From contig NZ_QZCS01000004.1 in NCBI RefSeq assembly GCF_003594915.1, forward strand, positions 310,001 to 374,000: DNA of 64,000 nt, read 5' to 3'. Made by a program: the position numbers and the translations under genes. Source of the stretch: Enterobacter chuandaensis. Its GTDB lineage: Bacteria > Pseudomonadota > Gammaproteobacteria > Enterobacterales > Enterobacteriaceae. The notes under the pieces are model-generated. The model searched no databases. It had not been told where the DNA came from and worked only from the letters and a program-made list of their open reading frames with translations. The first letter of the stretch is position 1. Each line of letters begins with the position of its first letter. Positions 45,406 to 55,975 of the stretch are shown here, one piece after another.

Positions 45406-45423
45406 TGTCAACAAATATTGACA
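45406..45423 (-). promoter_or_regulatory. TyrR box (autoregulatory operator)
   Basis: TGTCAACAAATATTGACA, a perfect 6-6-6 palindrome fitting the TGTAAA-N6-TTTACA consensus, about 70 bases upstream of the tyrR start. Confidence 0.75.
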
Positions 45424-45448
45424 GCCAGCACGATTAGTGAACAAAACC

Positions 45449-46501
45449 TCACGGAGCCGGTTTTTTATTGAGCGTCTCTTTGAGCTGGCCGATCAATTCA
45501 CGCCTGAAATCGCCCAGCCTCGGCTTATCGCCATCAATCCAGGGGAGCGGACGGCACACTTCCATCGCTTTGATACCCAAACGCGCCGTCAATAATCCCG
45601 CGCCGATACCCTGCGCCGCGCGGGCGGAGAGACGCGCCGCCAGATCCTGCGACATCCAGTCCATCCCCACTTCGCGCACCAGCTCACTCGCACCGGCAAA
45701 CGCAATATTGAGCAGGACCAGTTTGAACAGTCTGATCCGGCTGTAGTAACCCAGCTCTATGCCGTAAAGGTTCGCGATACGGTTGATGAGGCGCAGGTTA
45801 CGCCAGGCGATAAAGGCCATATCCACCAGCGCCAGCGGGCTGACGGCAATCATCAGCGTGGATTCCGCCGCCGAGCGGCTAATCTCACGCCGCGCCTGGG
45901 CATCCAGCACCGGCTGAACCATATGGGAATAGAGCGTGACCACCTCCCGGTCATTCTGGGTTTCATGGATAGCGGCATACCAGCGCTGAAGCGCCGGATG
46001 CGACTGATCGATACCCGCCTGGCTGGCCAGCTTTTCACAGAAGGCGCGGCCTTTTCCTGTGCCATGGCTGTGGAGCAGATCCCGTGCTTCATCACGTTCA
46101 TGCGCGCGCTGCCGCAAACGCCACAGGCGGCGCCACTCGGTGGCAACCGACCCGACGCCCGCCCCCACGATCAGCGCCCCGGCGGCACATCCACCCAGCG
46201 CCACCCAGTCCTGGGTTTGCCAGGCATTCATCGTCCACTGCACGCCCTGCCCAACCACGCTTACGCCAAACAGCGCCAGACCAGCGGTGACCATCCTGCG
46301 CCACAGGCTGCGTTTTGGGCGCAGGGCGGCCTCCACGACCGCCTCCGCCGGACCTTCCTCAACGGCGGGATCGTCCGGCAGCGCCGGGGCAAAATTATCT
46401 GCCTGCGCGCCGCTGAACGTCTGCGCCGTTTTAAACGCATCCTGATGCTCTTGCTCCAGCGTACCGGTAAAGTCGATGCGCGGTTTTAATGGTTCCGTCA
46501 T
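45449..46501 (-). CDS. ycjF: Inner-membrane protein YcjF (UPF0283/DUF697)
   Basis: 350 residues. A disordered acidic N-terminus, two membrane helices (about 70-90 and 100-120), then a DUF697 C-terminal domain ([40 protein letters not shown]). Starts inside the last codons of ycjX (4-base overlap, ATGA), so translation is coupled. Function unknown; in E. coli the ycjXF pair is reported among genes induced with the phage-shock response. Confidence 0.94.
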   Translation of the reverse strand: MTEPLKPRIDFTGTLEQEHQDAFKTAQTFSGAQADNFAPALPDDPAVEEGPAEAVVEAALRPKRSLWRRMVTAGLALFGVSVVGQGVQWTMNAWQTQDWVALGGCAAGALIVGAGVGSVATEWRRLWRLRQRAHERDEARDLLHSHGTGKGRAFCEKLASQAGIDQSHPALQRWYAAIHETQNDREVVTLYSHMVQPVLDAQARREISRSAAESTLMIAVSPLALVDMAFIAWRNLRLINRIANLYGIELGYYSRIRLFKLVLLNIAFAGASELVREVGMDWMSQDLAARLSARAAQGIGAGLLTARLGIKAMEVCRPLPWIDGDKPRLGDFRRELIGQLKETLNKKPAP

Positions 46502-47895
46502 CGCAATTTATCTCCTATCAAAAACTCCAGCGCCGCATCCAGACGGATGTGCGGTAATGGCCTGTCGACGCTCATGGCCTGCGGGCGGAAGGCTTCAAAC
46601 TGGAAGCCCTGATTCTGCCAGAAGGCCTGCCCCGGCAGCCGCGCGGGCACTTCGCCCGGATACACGGTAAGCGGTTCGCCGTCGCTGAGCCGGTTCCCGC
46701 GTAATGCCGGTATTTTCTCGCCGTTAAGGTCAATCAGCCCGCTTTGCGTCGCCTGCACCGAGGCGAGCCCAAGGCAATCCATACTGATGCCTTCAAACGC
46801 GGCGTTTTGCCAGGCATCCTGCACCAGCTGCTGCAGCAGAGAAACCATGTTGGCGTGCTGATCGACCGTAACGTGATCGGCTTTTGTGGCTGCAAACAGC
46901 AGCTTGTCGATCACCGGCGAAAACAGACGGCGAAACAGTGTTCGCTGTCCGTAATGGAAACTCTGCATCAGCTGCGTCAGCGCGAGGCGCATATCATTAA
47001 ATGCCTGCGGCCCGCTGTTAAGCGGCTGCAGGCAATCCACCAGCACAATCTGGCGGTCGAAACGCAAAAAGTGGTTTTTATAAAAGCCTTTGACCACCTT
47101 TTCGCAGTAGTAATTGTAACGCTCGCGCAGCATGCCAGCGTTCGTGTGCTTGTCGGCCTGCGCCAGCTTCGACTCGCCTGCGCCGTCCACATCCGGCCAC
47201 GGGAAGAACTGCAGCGCGGGCGCGCCCGCTAAATCCCCCGGCAGGACAAAACGGCCCGGCTGGATGAAGTGCAGGCCTTCCTGCTTACACTGATGCAGAT
47301 AGTCCGTCCAGGCTTCGGCAATGGCCGCCAGACGGTTTTCATCCGCAGGTGCCAGCGGATCCAGCCCTTCGCACAGCTGTCGCCATTTGGCTGACCACTC
47401 GGCGCGCGGCCCCAGCAACAGCCCCGTCATCTGCCGGGACCAACTGAGGTAATCCTGCGCCAGCATCGGCAGGTCGAGCAGCCATTCGCCGGGGTAATCG
47501 ACGATTTCCAGGTACAGGGTGGAGGTATCCTTAAAGTGGCGCATCAGGGATTCATTTGAGCGAAAACGCAGCGCAAGGCGAATTTCACTGACGCCACGCG
47601 TCGGCGTCGGCCACGCGGGCGGATCGCCGTAAAGCTGCGCCAGTCCTTCGTCGTAGGTAAAACGGGGAATGCCAAAATCACGCTGAGGTACGCGCTTAAC
47701 GCCCAGCAGACGCTCTTCCCGTACCGCGCTGAGCAACGGCAGCCGCGCGCCGGCATGCAGATTCAGCAGCTGGTTTACCATCGCGGTAATGAACGCCGTC
47801 TTGCCGCTTCGGCTCAGCCCAGTTACCGCCAGACGCAGATGTCGGTCAACGCCGCGGTTCACCAGTGAATTGAGTTCGTTCTTAAGTCGCTTCAT
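46498..47895 (-). CDS. ycjX: YcjX-family P-loop NTPase (DUF463)
   Basis: 465 residues from the ATG at 47895 ([15 protein letters not shown], as in E. coli). Walker [20 protein letters not shown], Walker-B-like [18 protein letters not shown], and ATKADHVT resembling the N/TKxD base motif, so a GTP-binding protein of the translation-factor class. Operon with ycjF. A sigma-54 element upstream was looked for and not seen. Confidence 0.94.
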   Translation of the reverse strand: MKRLKNELNSLVNRGVDRHLRLAVTGLSRSGKTAFITAMVNQLLNLHAGARLPLLSAVREERLLGVKRVPQRDFGIPRFTYDEGLAQLYGDPPAWPTPTRGVSEIRLALRFRSNESLMRHFKDTSTLYLEIVDYPGEWLLDLPMLAQDYLSWSRQMTGLLLGPRAEWSAKWRQLCEGLDPLAPADENRLAAIAEAWTDYLHQCKQEGLHFIQPGRFVLPGDLAGAPALQFFPWPDVDGAGESKLAQADKHTNAGMLRERYNYYCEKVVKGFYKNHFLRFDRQIVLVDCLQPLNSGPQAFNDMRLALTQLMQSFHYGQRTLFRRLFSPVIDKLLFAATKADHVTVDQHANMVSLLQQLVQDAWQNAAFEGISMDCLGLASVQATQSGLIDLNGEKIPALRGNRLSDGEPLTVYPGEVPARLPGQAFWQNQGFQFEAFRPQAMSVDRPLPHIRLDAALEFLIGDKLR

Positions 47896-48050
47896 CGCCA
47901 TCCTTCGTTGCCCGGAAGCCTGGAATGCATGGCTTCAGAATACAATAAATGGGGGCAGATCGTTGATTATCAATTCTTATTTATTGCTATTGCCGTTTTC
48001 TCTCCAGTAAGATGAACGGCATTGCAGTCAGTCCGGAGTGAGTAAGGTGT

Positions 48051-49061
48051 ATGTCACCCACCATCTATGATATCGCACGGGTTGCGGGCGTATCGAAATC
48101 AACCGTTTCCCGCGTTCTGAATAAACAAACGAATATTTCTCCTGAAGCGCGTGACAAAGTGCTGAAGGCAATAGACGAATTAAATTATCAGCCCAACAAA
48201 CTGGCTCGCGCCCTGACCTCTTCTGGCTTCGACGCCATTATGGTTATTTCGACCCGTTCGACCAAAACCACTGCTGGTAACCCTTTTTTCTCCGATGTCC
48301 TTCATGCCATTACGGCAAAAGCGGAAGAAGAAGGGTTTGACGTTATTTTGCAAACTTCAAAAAGCAGTGAAGACGATCTGCTGAAATGTGTAAGTAAAAT
48401 AAAGCAGAAGATGATCAAAGGGATCATCATGCTGAGTTCCCCGGCAAACGAATCTTTTTTCACTACGCTGGATGAATACGGCGTGCCCGTGGTCGTTATC
48501 GGGAAAGTGGAAGGTGAATATCAGAATATATATTCCGTCGATACGGACAATTTCCAGGATAGCGCCATATTGACAGAGTCGTTTATTAAACATGGACGCA
48601 CTAAAATTGCCTGTCTGCATGCCCCGCTCGATTATCACGTTTCTATCGATCGCCTTGCGGGCTATAAATCCAGCCTTGAAAAACAGGGCATCGCCATTAA
48701 TCCGGAATGGGTTATTGATGGCGGATATACCCATGAAAGCGCGCTCCAGGCGGCCTGCAAATTACTTTCGTCTGATAACCCGCCCGATGCCGTTTTTGCC
48801 ACTGACAGCATGAAATTGTTGGGCCTTTATCGAGCAGCGGATGAGTTAAATCTGAAGGTTCCCGAACAGGTTGCCATGGCAGGATACAGCGATCCGATGC
48901 TGTCTCTCGTTTTAACCCCTGCGCCAGGCGGGTTTGATATCCCGACGAGAAAGCTGGGTGAAGAGAGCTGCAACGTGTTGTTTAAGCGTATTGCGGGTAA
49001 CCCTGCGCCGCATAAGGTATTGGTTGAAACGCATTTTTCGGATGCGGCTGCATTACGCTAA
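48051..49061 (+). CDS. ycjW: LacI-family repressor YcjW
   Basis: 336 residues. N-terminal HTH ([20 protein letters not shown]), hinge helix ([10 protein letters not shown]) and a periplasmic-binding-protein-like effector domain ([36 protein letters not shown]). In E. coli YcjW controls this sugar locus and has been linked to thiosulfate sulfurtransferase PspE and H2S production. Here it reads away from ycjX and towards ompG. Probable operators at 51850 and 61794. Confidence 0.94.
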   Translation: MSPTIYDIARVAGVSKSTVSRVLNKQTNISPEARDKVLKAIDELNYQPNKLARALTSSGFDAIMVISTRSTKTTAGNPFFSDVLHAITAKAEEEGFDVILQTSKSSEDDLLKCVSKIKQKMIKGIIMLSSPANESFFTTLDEYGVPVVVIGKVEGEYQNIYSVDTDNFQDSAILTESFIKHGRTKIACLHAPLDYHVSIDRLAGYKSSLEKQGIAINPEWVIDGGYTHESALQAACKLLSSDNPPDAVFATDSMKLLGLYRAADELNLKVPEQVAMAGYSDPMLSLVLTPAPGGFDIPTRKLGEESCNVLFKRIAGNPAPHKVLVETHFSDAAALR

Positions 49062-49084
49062 AAACCAGGGGCAAACGCCCCTGG
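49060..49084 (-). terminator. Terminator of ompG
   Basis: ccaggggc/gcccctgg stem with loop aaac and five U on the minus strand; also overlaps the end of ycjW and may serve both. Confidence 0.7.
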
Positions 49085-49094
49085 TAAATCATGT

Positions 49095-50009
49095 TCAGAA
49101 CGCGTAATTCACGCCAACACCCGCATAGTGGAAGCGATCGCTCTCACCTTCATCGTGGTTTTCCCATTCATAGGCATATTCCAGCGTCATGGATAATCCG
49201 TTGTTAAAATCATAGGCGTACAGCATACCCAGACGGTTGAAATCATGTCCTTCACGTTCAGGATCGTCCTGCCAGTCCCAGTTTGACCAGCGATCGAGTC
49301 CCAGACGGGTATAAGGCGTTAACGTCGTCTGACCCAATGAAATTGGCAGATAGGCGCGAATTTCCTGGGTAGAAAACTCGCCGTTATTACGTGAGCTGTC
49401 CATATTGAAACCGCGCTCTAAATAGTAATTCACTTTCGCAGAGACGGTTTCGTTGATGGTCCAGGTAAAACCGGTTTCGGTCTCAACGCGGCTGTCAGAA
49501 TAGCCGGTTTTTTCCAGATCGTTGGCAAACTGATACATGGCAAACCAGCCGCCAAAGCGCCAGTCGTCGGTTAATTTAATATCCCAGTCAGGCTGAACTT
49601 TGTAGCGCTGCATATTGGCACTGCCGTCTTTAGCGCCGTGCTCATCTTTAAAGTGATAACCATAATTACGGAAGCCACCGGTCAGACCGAACGTAAAATC
49701 ATCGGTGCCGATAAAGCGATAGCGTAATTCAAATTCCGGGCGATCAAAATAGGTGCCACGCGTCATGCTGCTGTAATCAACTGGCCCCTCCTGATACATC
49801 GCCAGAGAGATCGTCCATGCATCCCACGTCGCATTAAACCACACGGAAGGTTCATACAATCCATCTTTATCGTCGCCCTGACCCTCGACGTTTTCAATTT
49901 CGTACATGGCACCAATATTAAACGCCCACTGCTTTGCGGTTTCTGTTGCTTGCGCGCAGCTAACCCCTGCGCACAGAACGAGCGCAGCACTTCTTAGTAG
50001 AGTACTCAT
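49095..50009 (-). CDS. ompG: Monomeric outer-membrane porin OmpG
   Basis: 304 residues. Signal peptide ending SCAQATE (about residue 21); 14-strand barrel with alternating aromatic residues (WAFNIGAMYEIEN, FTFGLTGGFRNYGYHF, SMTLEYAYEWENHDEGESD) and a C-terminal Phe (GVGVNYAF). OmpG is a wide monomeric channel for oligosaccharides, here the outer-membrane entry for the glucosides handled by the downstream ABC system and enzymes. Same strand as ycjV but separated from it by a terminator, so expression may be lower or separate. Confidence 0.94.
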   Translation of the reverse strand: MSTLLRSAALVLCAGVSCAQATETAKQWAFNIGAMYEIENVEGQGDDKDGLYEPSVWFNATWDAWTISLAMYQEGPVDYSSMTRGTYFDRPEFELRYRFIGTDDFTFGLTGGFRNYGYHFKDEHGAKDGSANMQRYKVQPDWDIKLTDDWRFGGWFAMYQFANDLEKTGYSDSRVETETGFTWTINETVSAKVNYYLERGFNMDSSRNNGEFSTQEIRAYLPISLGQTTLTPYTRLGLDRWSNWDWQDDPEREGHDFNRLGMLYAYDFNNGLSMTLEYAYEWENHDEGESDRFHYAGVGVNYAF

Positions 50010-50035
50010 TAAATATTCCCTTTATAATTAACAAA

Positions 50036-50063
50036 CAAAAAAACCGGAAATTTGCATTTCCGG
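50036..50063 (-). terminator. Terminator between ycjV and ompG
   Basis: ccggaaat/atttccgg stem followed by a run of eight U-like bases on the minus strand, 12 bases after the ycjV stop. Confidence 0.85.
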
Positions 50064-50075
50064 CAAACACCTTTC

Positions 50076-51158
50076 TTATCTAATAGCCGCTTCGGAATCA
50101 GCGTCGAAGAAATGGCACTTATTCATATCGAACTGAATGCCGATATTATCTCCGGCTGCGTAGTCATTTGCCGCGCCCGCGCGGACAACCAGTTCATGTC
50201 CACCCACGGCGGCATAGAGCATAAATTCGGCTCCGGTCAGCTCAGCGACGCTGACTTTTGCCGTAATCTCCTCCCCGCTGCTCTGCAGGGTGACAATGTC
50301 TTCCGGGCGGATGCCGAAGACGACCGCTTTGCGCTGGTAACCCTGCGCATTCAATACGGCGAGCTTGTCCTCAGGGATCTCCAGACGCAGCGTTTCCGTC
50401 ACGAAATAGCGGTCGTCGATAGCGCCACGAATAAAGTTCATCGCTGGTGAGCCGATGAAACCTGCGACAAACATATTTGCAGGCTCGTTGTACACCTGCT
50501 TCGGTGCCCCCACCTGCTGAATAATGCCGTCTTTCAGGATCACGATGCGGGTCGCCATCGTCATGGCTTCCGTCTGGTCGTGCGTGACATAAATCATGGT
50601 GGTATTAAGCTTCTGGTGCAGCTTGCTGATTTCAGCGCGCATCTGAACGCGAAGCTTGGCATCGAGGTTGGATAACGGCTCATCCATCAGGAAGACGCCC
50701 GCTTCACGCACGATCGCCCTGCCGAGCGCCACGCGCTGGCGCTGGCCGCCGGACAACGCGCCAGGCTTACGCTGCAGGTATTCGCGTAATCCCAAAATCT
50801 GCGCCGCCCAGTTAACGCGCTCTTCAATCACCGCAGGCGCTATTTTTTGCATTTTCAGGCCAAACGCCATGTTGTCGTAAACCGTCATATGCGGATAAAG
50901 CGCATAGTTCTGGAATACCATTGCGATATCGCGCGATTTGGCAGGCACGTCATTCATGCAAACGCCGTCGATAATCAGTTCACCCGCGCTGATCTCCTCA
51001 AGACCGGCAATCATTCGCAGCGTCGTGGATTTACCACAGCCCGATGGACCGACGAAGACAATAAATTCTTTGTCTTCAATTTCGAGGTTGAAATCCTTAA
51101 CCACGTGGACCTGGTTATCATAGATTTTCTGAATATGTTTCAGAGACAGTTGAGCCAT
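50076..51158 (-). CDS. ycjV: Sugar ABC transporter ATP-binding protein YcjV
   Basis: 360 residues, complete. UgpC/MsmK/MalK-type ATPase: Walker A GPSGCGKST, Q-loop VFQNYALYPHMTVYDN, signature LSGGQRQRVALGRAIV, Walker B VFLMDEPLSNLDAK, switch THDQTEAM, and C-terminal TOBE/regulatory domain (VFGIRPEDIV). It should power YcjNOP. In E. coli K-12 ycjV is annotated as a broken gene, so this copy is informative. 13 bases from pgmB; same operon. Confidence 0.94.
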   Translation of the reverse strand: MAQLSLKHIQKIYDNQVHVVKDFNLEIEDKEFIVFVGPSGCGKSTTLRMIAGLEEISAGELIIDGVCMNDVPAKSRDIAMVFQNYALYPHMTVYDNMAFGLKMQKIAPAVIEERVNWAAQILGLREYLQRKPGALSGGQRQRVALGRAIVREAGVFLMDEPLSNLDAKLRVQMRAEISKLHQKLNTTMIYVTHDQTEAMTMATRIVILKDGIIQQVGAPKQVYNEPANMFVAGFIGSPAMNFIRGAIDDRYFVTETLRLEIPEDKLAVLNAQGYQRKAVVFGIRPEDIVTLQSSGEEITAKVSVAELTGAEFMLYAAVGGHELVVRAGAANDYAAGDNIGIQFDMNKCHFFDADSEAAIR

Positions 51159-51171
51159 AATTTATTCCTTA

Positions 51172-51837
51172 TCAATACGCCCGGGACGCCCAGAACGCTG
51201 TCAGGCATGTCCAGGTCAGTTCCCGCGTTGAATGAAGTTGTAATCCCGCATGGTTAAGGCCAGGCCCAATCCCTACTGACAGCATCCCCGCGGCGTTGAT
51301 TGCATCAACGCCCGCGGCGGCATCTTCAATACCGATGGCCTCTTCAGGACGCACGTTCAGCCCTGCACAGGCGGCGAGGAAGATCTCCGGGTCTGGCTTG
51401 GAGCGGCGAATGCGGGAAGCATCGGCGCAAAAATCGAACGCCTGATGGATCCCCAGCGCGTGCAGGATCCCCGGAGCATTGAGCGAGACGGAGGCCAGCC
51501 CAATTTTGACCTTCGCGGCGCGGATCTCCGCCAGCACGTCGCGGATCCCTGGAAGCAGCGAATCCTGCGTCAGTGATGCCAGCGACTGGACATAAAGCGC
51601 GTTTTTTTTCGTCGCAAGCGCGAGGCACTCCGCCTCGCTAAACATCCCCTCTTTTCCGCCATGCTTCAGAATGCGCAGGAGAGAATCCATGCGGCTTATT
51701 CCCTTCAGCTGTTCGTTAAAGACTTCATCGAAGGTGATGCCAATTTCTTCCGCCACGGCGCGCCACGCCAGAAAATGAAGATGTGCGGTATCGGTGATCA
51801 CACCGTCCAGATCGAATACAACAGCGTTAAGCGTCAT
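51172..51837 (-). CDS. pgmB: Beta-phosphoglucomutase
   Basis: 221 residues from the ATG at 51837 (GGAGGGG upstream). HAD superfamily: nucleophile and acid/base Asp in [13 protein letters not shown], cap domain with [19 protein letters not shown], Lys in [11 protein letters not shown], and [12 protein letters not shown]. Interconverts beta-glucose 1-phosphate, released by the inverting phosphorylase YcjT, and glucose 6-phosphate. Overlaps the 3' end of ycjT by 11 bases. Confidence 0.94.
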   Translation of the reverse strand: MTLNAVVFDLDGVITDTAHLHFLAWRAVAEEIGITFDEVFNEQLKGISRMDSLLRILKHGGKEGMFSEAECLALATKKNALYVQSLASLTQDSLLPGIRDVLAEIRAAKVKIGLASVSLNAPGILHALGIHQAFDFCADASRIRRSKPDPEIFLAACAGLNVRPEEAIGIEDAAAGVDAINAAGMLSVGIGPGLNHAGLQLHSTRELTWTCLTAFWASRAY

Positions 51838-54106
51838 GGCACCCCTCCGTGGTAGCGGTCCCATTAACAGGTGCAAGAAAGTCCTTATAAGCGCAGACCT
51901 TCCGCCCCGTGATAGTTAGCGTTTGACCCCACAGCGTCAGCGTGACAGGTGCGGAGGATTCGATGGTTAACACCTCGTTTTCACAGGTGAAGTGCATGGT
52001 TACGTTCCGCCACCGCAACGGGAAGGCGAGCTTCTGCCAGTGCGCAGGCAGCTTCGGCGCAAGATGCAATTCCCCTTCAATAATTTGCAGGCCAGCAAAT
52101 CCCTGAATGGCACCAGACCAGATCGCGCCGGTGGCCGCAGCGTGGATACCCTCATCGCTGCTGTGCGGATCGTCGCCCAAATCAATGCCGATGCCGTCAC
52201 GCCAGAAGGCATAAGCCCCTTCGGTGTCGCCGCAACGCGCGAGCACAATCCCGTGAATGGCTTTGCTCAGCGACGAGTCATGGATGGTACGCGGTTCATA
52301 GAACGCCAGATTGGCAGCGCATTGCTGCGGCGTAAACCGTTCCGGCAGCAGGTAGTTCAGCATCACCACATCGGCCTGCTTAAGGATCTGCATTTCGTTC
52401 ACTTCCGCGCGGGAGTAATCGAGCAGTATGGTTTGCTTACCCGCTTTGGCTTTATAGCGGCTCAGATCGATAGCAGGTTTTGCCATAAAGGTATCATCCT
52501 GCGGGATCACACCGTCCGCGTCGGCCTCTGGCAGCCACAGGCGCGCCAGGAACCGTGCGGCATTCTCTTTAAAACGCGCATCCTCACGTCCAAACATCGC
52601 CATAAATTGGGTCGCGCAGGCAACGTTGTGCCAGGCCAGATAGTTGGTATAGGCGTTGTTGTTTACATGCTCGGTGTATTCGTCCGGCCCGATCACGTCA
52701 TGGATTTCCAGACGACCGTTGACTTCCGTTGCGCGTCCCATCCAGAACGCGGCGGTTTCCATCAGCAGCGTCAGGCCTTCGTTACGCATAAAAGCATCGT
52801 CGCGTGTCGCCTGCCAGTAAGTGACGACGGCCCAGGCAATATCTGCCACGATGTGGTGTTCAGCGAGCGCGGAGGCCACCTTCTGGCGTACCCCGGTACG
52901 GATGTTAATCGCCGCGAATTCTGGCGTCTCTTCCTCTCCGCTTGCGGCACTTTCCCACGGGAACAACGCGCCAGGCCAGCCGTTCCGACGGGCTTTTTCC
53001 CGTGCGCCTGAGAGATTAAGCCAGCGATAGCGCAGCAGGCTGCGGGCAATCTGCGGGCGGGTGAACAGATGGAAAGGCAGCAGGAAAATTTCGGTATCCC
53101 AGAATACGTGGCCTTTATACCCCTCTCCCGTCAGCCCCTTCGCAGCGATACTGCTGCGCTCGTCATGGGCTGGCGTCATTGCGGTCAGATGCCAGACGGC
53201 GTAATCCAGCGCCATTTGATCCTGATGCTCTGCTGAAGCCACCTCCACCCGGGCGTGACGCCAGACCGCGTTCCAGGCATACGCTGAGCTCTCAAGCAGC
53301 GCGTCGTAGCCTCTTGCGGCAGAGACTTTGAGATCGGCCAGCGCGTTGCGCGCGAAAGACTCCTGTGACAGCGCTTTATCACTGCGATGCGTCAGCCAGA
53401 CGATTTTCTCAAGCGTGACAGTGTCACCCTGAGCGATCGCCAGAGAATGGTGAACGCTGAGACGGCGATTTTTGGCGGTGAAACAGCTGTCGCTCTTCGC
53501 TGAGAGCTGACAAAACGCCGAAACAACAACCTCAGATGCCCGGTCCTGGGTTTCATACACGCCCTGCATGTAGTGCTGGTCAAAGACCCTGACCGAGATC
53601 TCATCCAGATGCTGTCTGCCGCTGTTCGTTTGTGTTGCGTCGATGCCGGTTTTCAGCACCGCCTGCGTGGCGCCATCAAGGGGCGTGATCGAGAGCTGCA
53701 TAGCCACTAAGGGCAACTGGTCCAGCGAAACGAAACGACGACTCTCCAGCCGGTAGCGTTTTCCGTCCGGTGAACGCCAGACAACGTTACGGTGCAGTTC
53801 GCCGTTGGCAAAAGCCAGCTCGCGCTGCCACTCAAGAATGTCGCCTGACAGGAGCGTGAAATTGACGCCGTCCAGCTCAACATCCATCCCGGTGACATCC
53901 GGCAGATTGACCAGCTCTGTGGTTTCGTTGCGTCCCGCGCGATGATACAGCCCCGCGAGATACATGCCTCTGGTCTGCTGGGTGTACTCTTCTTCATGCG
54001 CGGCGCGAATACCCATGTAGCCATTGCCGCATGCCATGATGGAGGCGTATTTATTCAGGCTGTGTGGACAAAAGCCCGGATCGGTTAATACAGAGACGTT
54101 CAGCAT
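51827..54106 (-). CDS. ycjT: Kojibiose phosphorylase (GH65)
   Basis: 759 residues. Inverting phosphorylase cleaving kojibiose (alpha-1,2-glucosyl-glucose) to beta-glucose 1-phosphate and glucose. N-terminal beta-sandwich ([15 protein letters not shown]), (alpha/alpha)6 barrel with [13 protein letters not shown] and the catalytic acid in [18 protein letters not shown], and phosphate site ([12 protein letters not shown]). Overlaps ycjS by 7 bases and pgmB by 11 bases, so tightly coupled. Confidence 0.94.
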   Translation of the reverse strand: MLNVSVLTDPGFCPHSLNKYASIMACGNGYMGIRAAHEEEYTQQTRGMYLAGLYHRAGRNETTELVNLPDVTGMDVELDGVNFTLLSGDILEWQRELAFANGELHRNVVWRSPDGKRYRLESRRFVSLDQLPLVAMQLSITPLDGATQAVLKTGIDATQTNSGRQHLDEISVRVFDQHYMQGVYETQDRASEVVVSAFCQLSAKSDSCFTAKNRRLSVHHSLAIAQGDTVTLEKIVWLTHRSDKALSQESFARNALADLKVSAARGYDALLESSAYAWNAVWRHARVEVASAEHQDQMALDYAVWHLTAMTPAHDERSSIAAKGLTGEGYKGHVFWDTEIFLLPFHLFTRPQIARSLLRYRWLNLSGAREKARRNGWPGALFPWESAASGEEETPEFAAINIRTGVRQKVASALAEHHIVADIAWAVVTYWQATRDDAFMRNEGLTLLMETAAFWMGRATEVNGRLEIHDVIGPDEYTEHVNNNAYTNYLAWHNVACATQFMAMFGREDARFKENAARFLARLWLPEADADGVIPQDDTFMAKPAIDLSRYKAKAGKQTILLDYSRAEVNEMQILKQADVVMLNYLLPERFTPQQCAANLAFYEPRTIHDSSLSKAIHGIVLARCGDTEGAYAFWRDGIGIDLGDDPHSSDEGIHAAATGAIWSGAIQGFAGLQIIEGELHLAPKLPAHWQKLAFPLRWRNVTMHFTCENEVLTIESSAPVTLTLWGQTLTITGRKVCAYKDFLAPVNGTATTEGCHDA
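51850..51863. promoter_or_regulatory. Putative internal YcjW operator before pgmB
   Basis: tggtagcggtccca, a LacI-family-like near palindrome around CG, identical to the copy at 61794. Lies in the last codons of ycjT, 12 bases before the pgmB start. Confidence 0.55.
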
Positions 54107-55155
54107 AGTGTCACGCTTTCCCCTGTTTCTGCGGATTCATAAAGCGCGCCAACAAGCTGCTGAATAACCAGTCCCTGTTCCGCATCAGCGATCATCACGG
54201 GCTCTCCCAGCACGTGACGCACGAAGGCATCCATACTGCGCAGATGACGCTGATCGTCAGCCTCTTCACGCTGGGTCAGGGTTTCTAAAACACCGGCTTC
54301 GTCGTTATAGATGTGCGCCGGGAACAGCGTTGCACCCGCTTTTTCTCCGCAGAAAGAGACGTTCATGATCGACTGCTCGCGGATGTTGAGCGCAAAGGAA
54401 GTGTCAAGACGCAAAATGCCGCCGTTGCAGAATTCAATCGTGCCAAACAGGGCATCTTCCACGGTAAACTGCGTGGGATCCCACTCGCCAAACTGACCGG
54501 TGCTTTTACGGTTTCCCAGCTTCTGGAAGCTGTGCGCGGTCACCCGTTTTACCGCAGGGAAACCCAGGACATACATTGCGGCGTCTAGCATATGGATGCC
54601 GATATCAATCAGCGGTCCACCGCCCTGTAGCGATTTGTTGGTAAAAACGCCCCACCCCGGCACACCACAGCGACGCAGCGCCTGCGCAGACGTGAAGTAA
54701 ATTTCTCCGAGCGTTCCGTTCATTACCGCATCGCGCAGGAGCTGGGTGTCCAGGGCAAAGCGGTGGTGAAAATCATACGCCAGGACTTTTCCAGCCTTGC
54801 GCGCCGCAATGCGCATCTCATCAGCCTGCTGCGGCGTCATCGCCGGGGGCTTTTCGCACATCACATGGCATCCCGCCTCGAGCGCCGCCATCACATGTTC
54901 AAAATGGAACCGGTTAGGCGAACAGACGCTCACCACATCCGGTTTTACTGCCTGCAACATCTCGTGAGCGTCCTGCCATGCCGATGGAATAGCATAACGT
55001 TCCGCGAACGCCTGTGCCTGCTCAAGGCGGCTGTCCATGACAGCCACCATTTGAACATCACTGCGCGTGGCGTAATACGAGGCATGCACTTTGTCCGCAA
55101 CCTGCCCGGCGCCAATAATGGCGACGCGCAGAGGCGAAGGTGTAGAAGCACTCAT
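54100..55155 (-). CDS. ycjS: D-glucoside 3-dehydrogenase YcjS (Gfo/Idh/MocA family)
   Basis: 351 residues from the ATG at 55155 (AAGGATG about 10 bases upstream; two earlier in-frame ATGs possible). Rossmann motif IIGAGQVADKVHASYY, then EKPPAM and the catalytic-region GGPLIDIGIHMLD with AYDFHHRFALDTQ. The E. coli enzyme oxidises C3 of glucosides with NAD, first step of the YcjS-YcjR-YcjQ gluco-to-gulo interconversion. Confidence 0.92.
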   Translation of the reverse strand: MSASTPSPLRVAIIGAGQVADKVHASYYATRSDVQMVAVMDSRLEQAQAFAERYAIPSAWQDAHEMLQAVKPDVVSVCSPNRFHFEHVMAALEAGCHVMCEKPPAMTPQQADEMRIAARKAGKVLAYDFHHRFALDTQLLRDAVMNGTLGEIYFTSAQALRRCGVPGWGVFTNKSLQGGGPLIDIGIHMLDAAMYVLGFPAVKRVTAHSFQKLGNRKSTGQFGEWDPTQFTVEDALFGTIEFCNGGILRLDTSFALNIREQSIMNVSFCGEKAGATLFPAHIYNDEAGVLETLTQREEADDQRHLRSMDAFVRHVLGEPVMIADAEQGLVIQQLVGALYESAETGESVTLC

Positions 55156-55169
55156 CACGCTCGTCATCC

Positions 55170-55958
55170 TTAGCATTCACGCAAATAAGTGAGGGAGTCC
55201 TGATAAGCCTGAGCCGGATCCTCGGCGCGAACGCGGCACTCATACACGACATAACCCTGATAGCTATCGGCACGCAGCTGATCGAACAGGCTGGCAAAAT
55301 CAAGGCTGCCGCTGCCCGGCTGGTAGCGGTGGTTATCCGCGATGTGCACATGGCCCAGCAGATCGCGGTTCTGATGCAGCGCATCCGTCAGCGAGTCTTC
55401 TTCGATGTTCATATGATAGAAATCACCGATGATCTGCACGTGCTTCAAGCCGTTCTCTTCGATATAACGACGCGCGTCAGCCAGGGTGTTGATCATATGA
55501 TCCTGATAGCGGTTCAGCGGCTCCAGGTAGACGGTGGTGCCGGTGCGCGCGGCCGCGTCATCCAGCCAGCGAAGGGAGGCGCTTACGGCTTTGCGGTCAC
55601 CGTCCAGGCTGCGTGGAGAGGTCATTGGCGGCAGACGGAAAGTAAACATCCCCCATGCGGCAGGCACGATAATGCCCTTTCCGCCCACTTCGGCCAGCGC
55701 TTCCAGAATGCGTTCGATCTGCTGTAACCCGTTCAGACGGCGCTCTTCGATGAAATCACCGATCCAGCCATCGTATCCGCCGCACGCGGTTGTTACCGGC
55801 AGGCCAGTGGCCTTGATAGCGGCTTTTACTTCATCGAGGTTTTCCACCAGCAGGCGGCCATCAATTTCGTAGCCATCAAAGCCCATCGCTTTGATGTACT
55901 CGAATTTTTCCATGATGTTGGTCGGGAAAAAGGCCTGGTTTTGTGTTGCGATCTTCAT
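55170..55958 (-). CDS. ycjR: 3-keto-glucoside 4-epimerase YcjR (TIM barrel)
   Basis: 262 residues. AP-endonuclease-2/xylose-isomerase-like TIM barrel; metal-binding residues in VYLEPLNRYQDHMINT, IGDFYHMNIEEDS, GHVHIADNHR and YVVYECRV. In E. coli epimerises C4 of 3-keto-glucosides to 3-keto-gulosides. 14 bases upstream of ycjS. Confidence 0.92.
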   Translation of the reverse strand: MKIATQNQAFFPTNIMEKFEYIKAMGFDGYEIDGRLLVENLDEVKAAIKATGLPVTTACGGYDGWIGDFIEERRLNGLQQIERILEALAEVGGKGIIVPAAWGMFTFRLPPMTSPRSLDGDRKAVSASLRWLDDAAARTGTTVYLEPLNRYQDHMINTLADARRYIEENGLKHVQIIGDFYHMNIEEDSLTDALHQNRDLLGHVHIADNHRYQPGSGSLDFASLFDQLRADSYQGYVVYECRVRAEDPAQAYQDSLTYLREC

Positions 55959-55975
55959 GATTTGCTGTCCTTAGC

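Noticed and set aside
47896..48050. Sigma-54 promoter upstream of ycjX
   Set aside because: No TGGCAC-N5-TTGC-like element found on the relevant strand.
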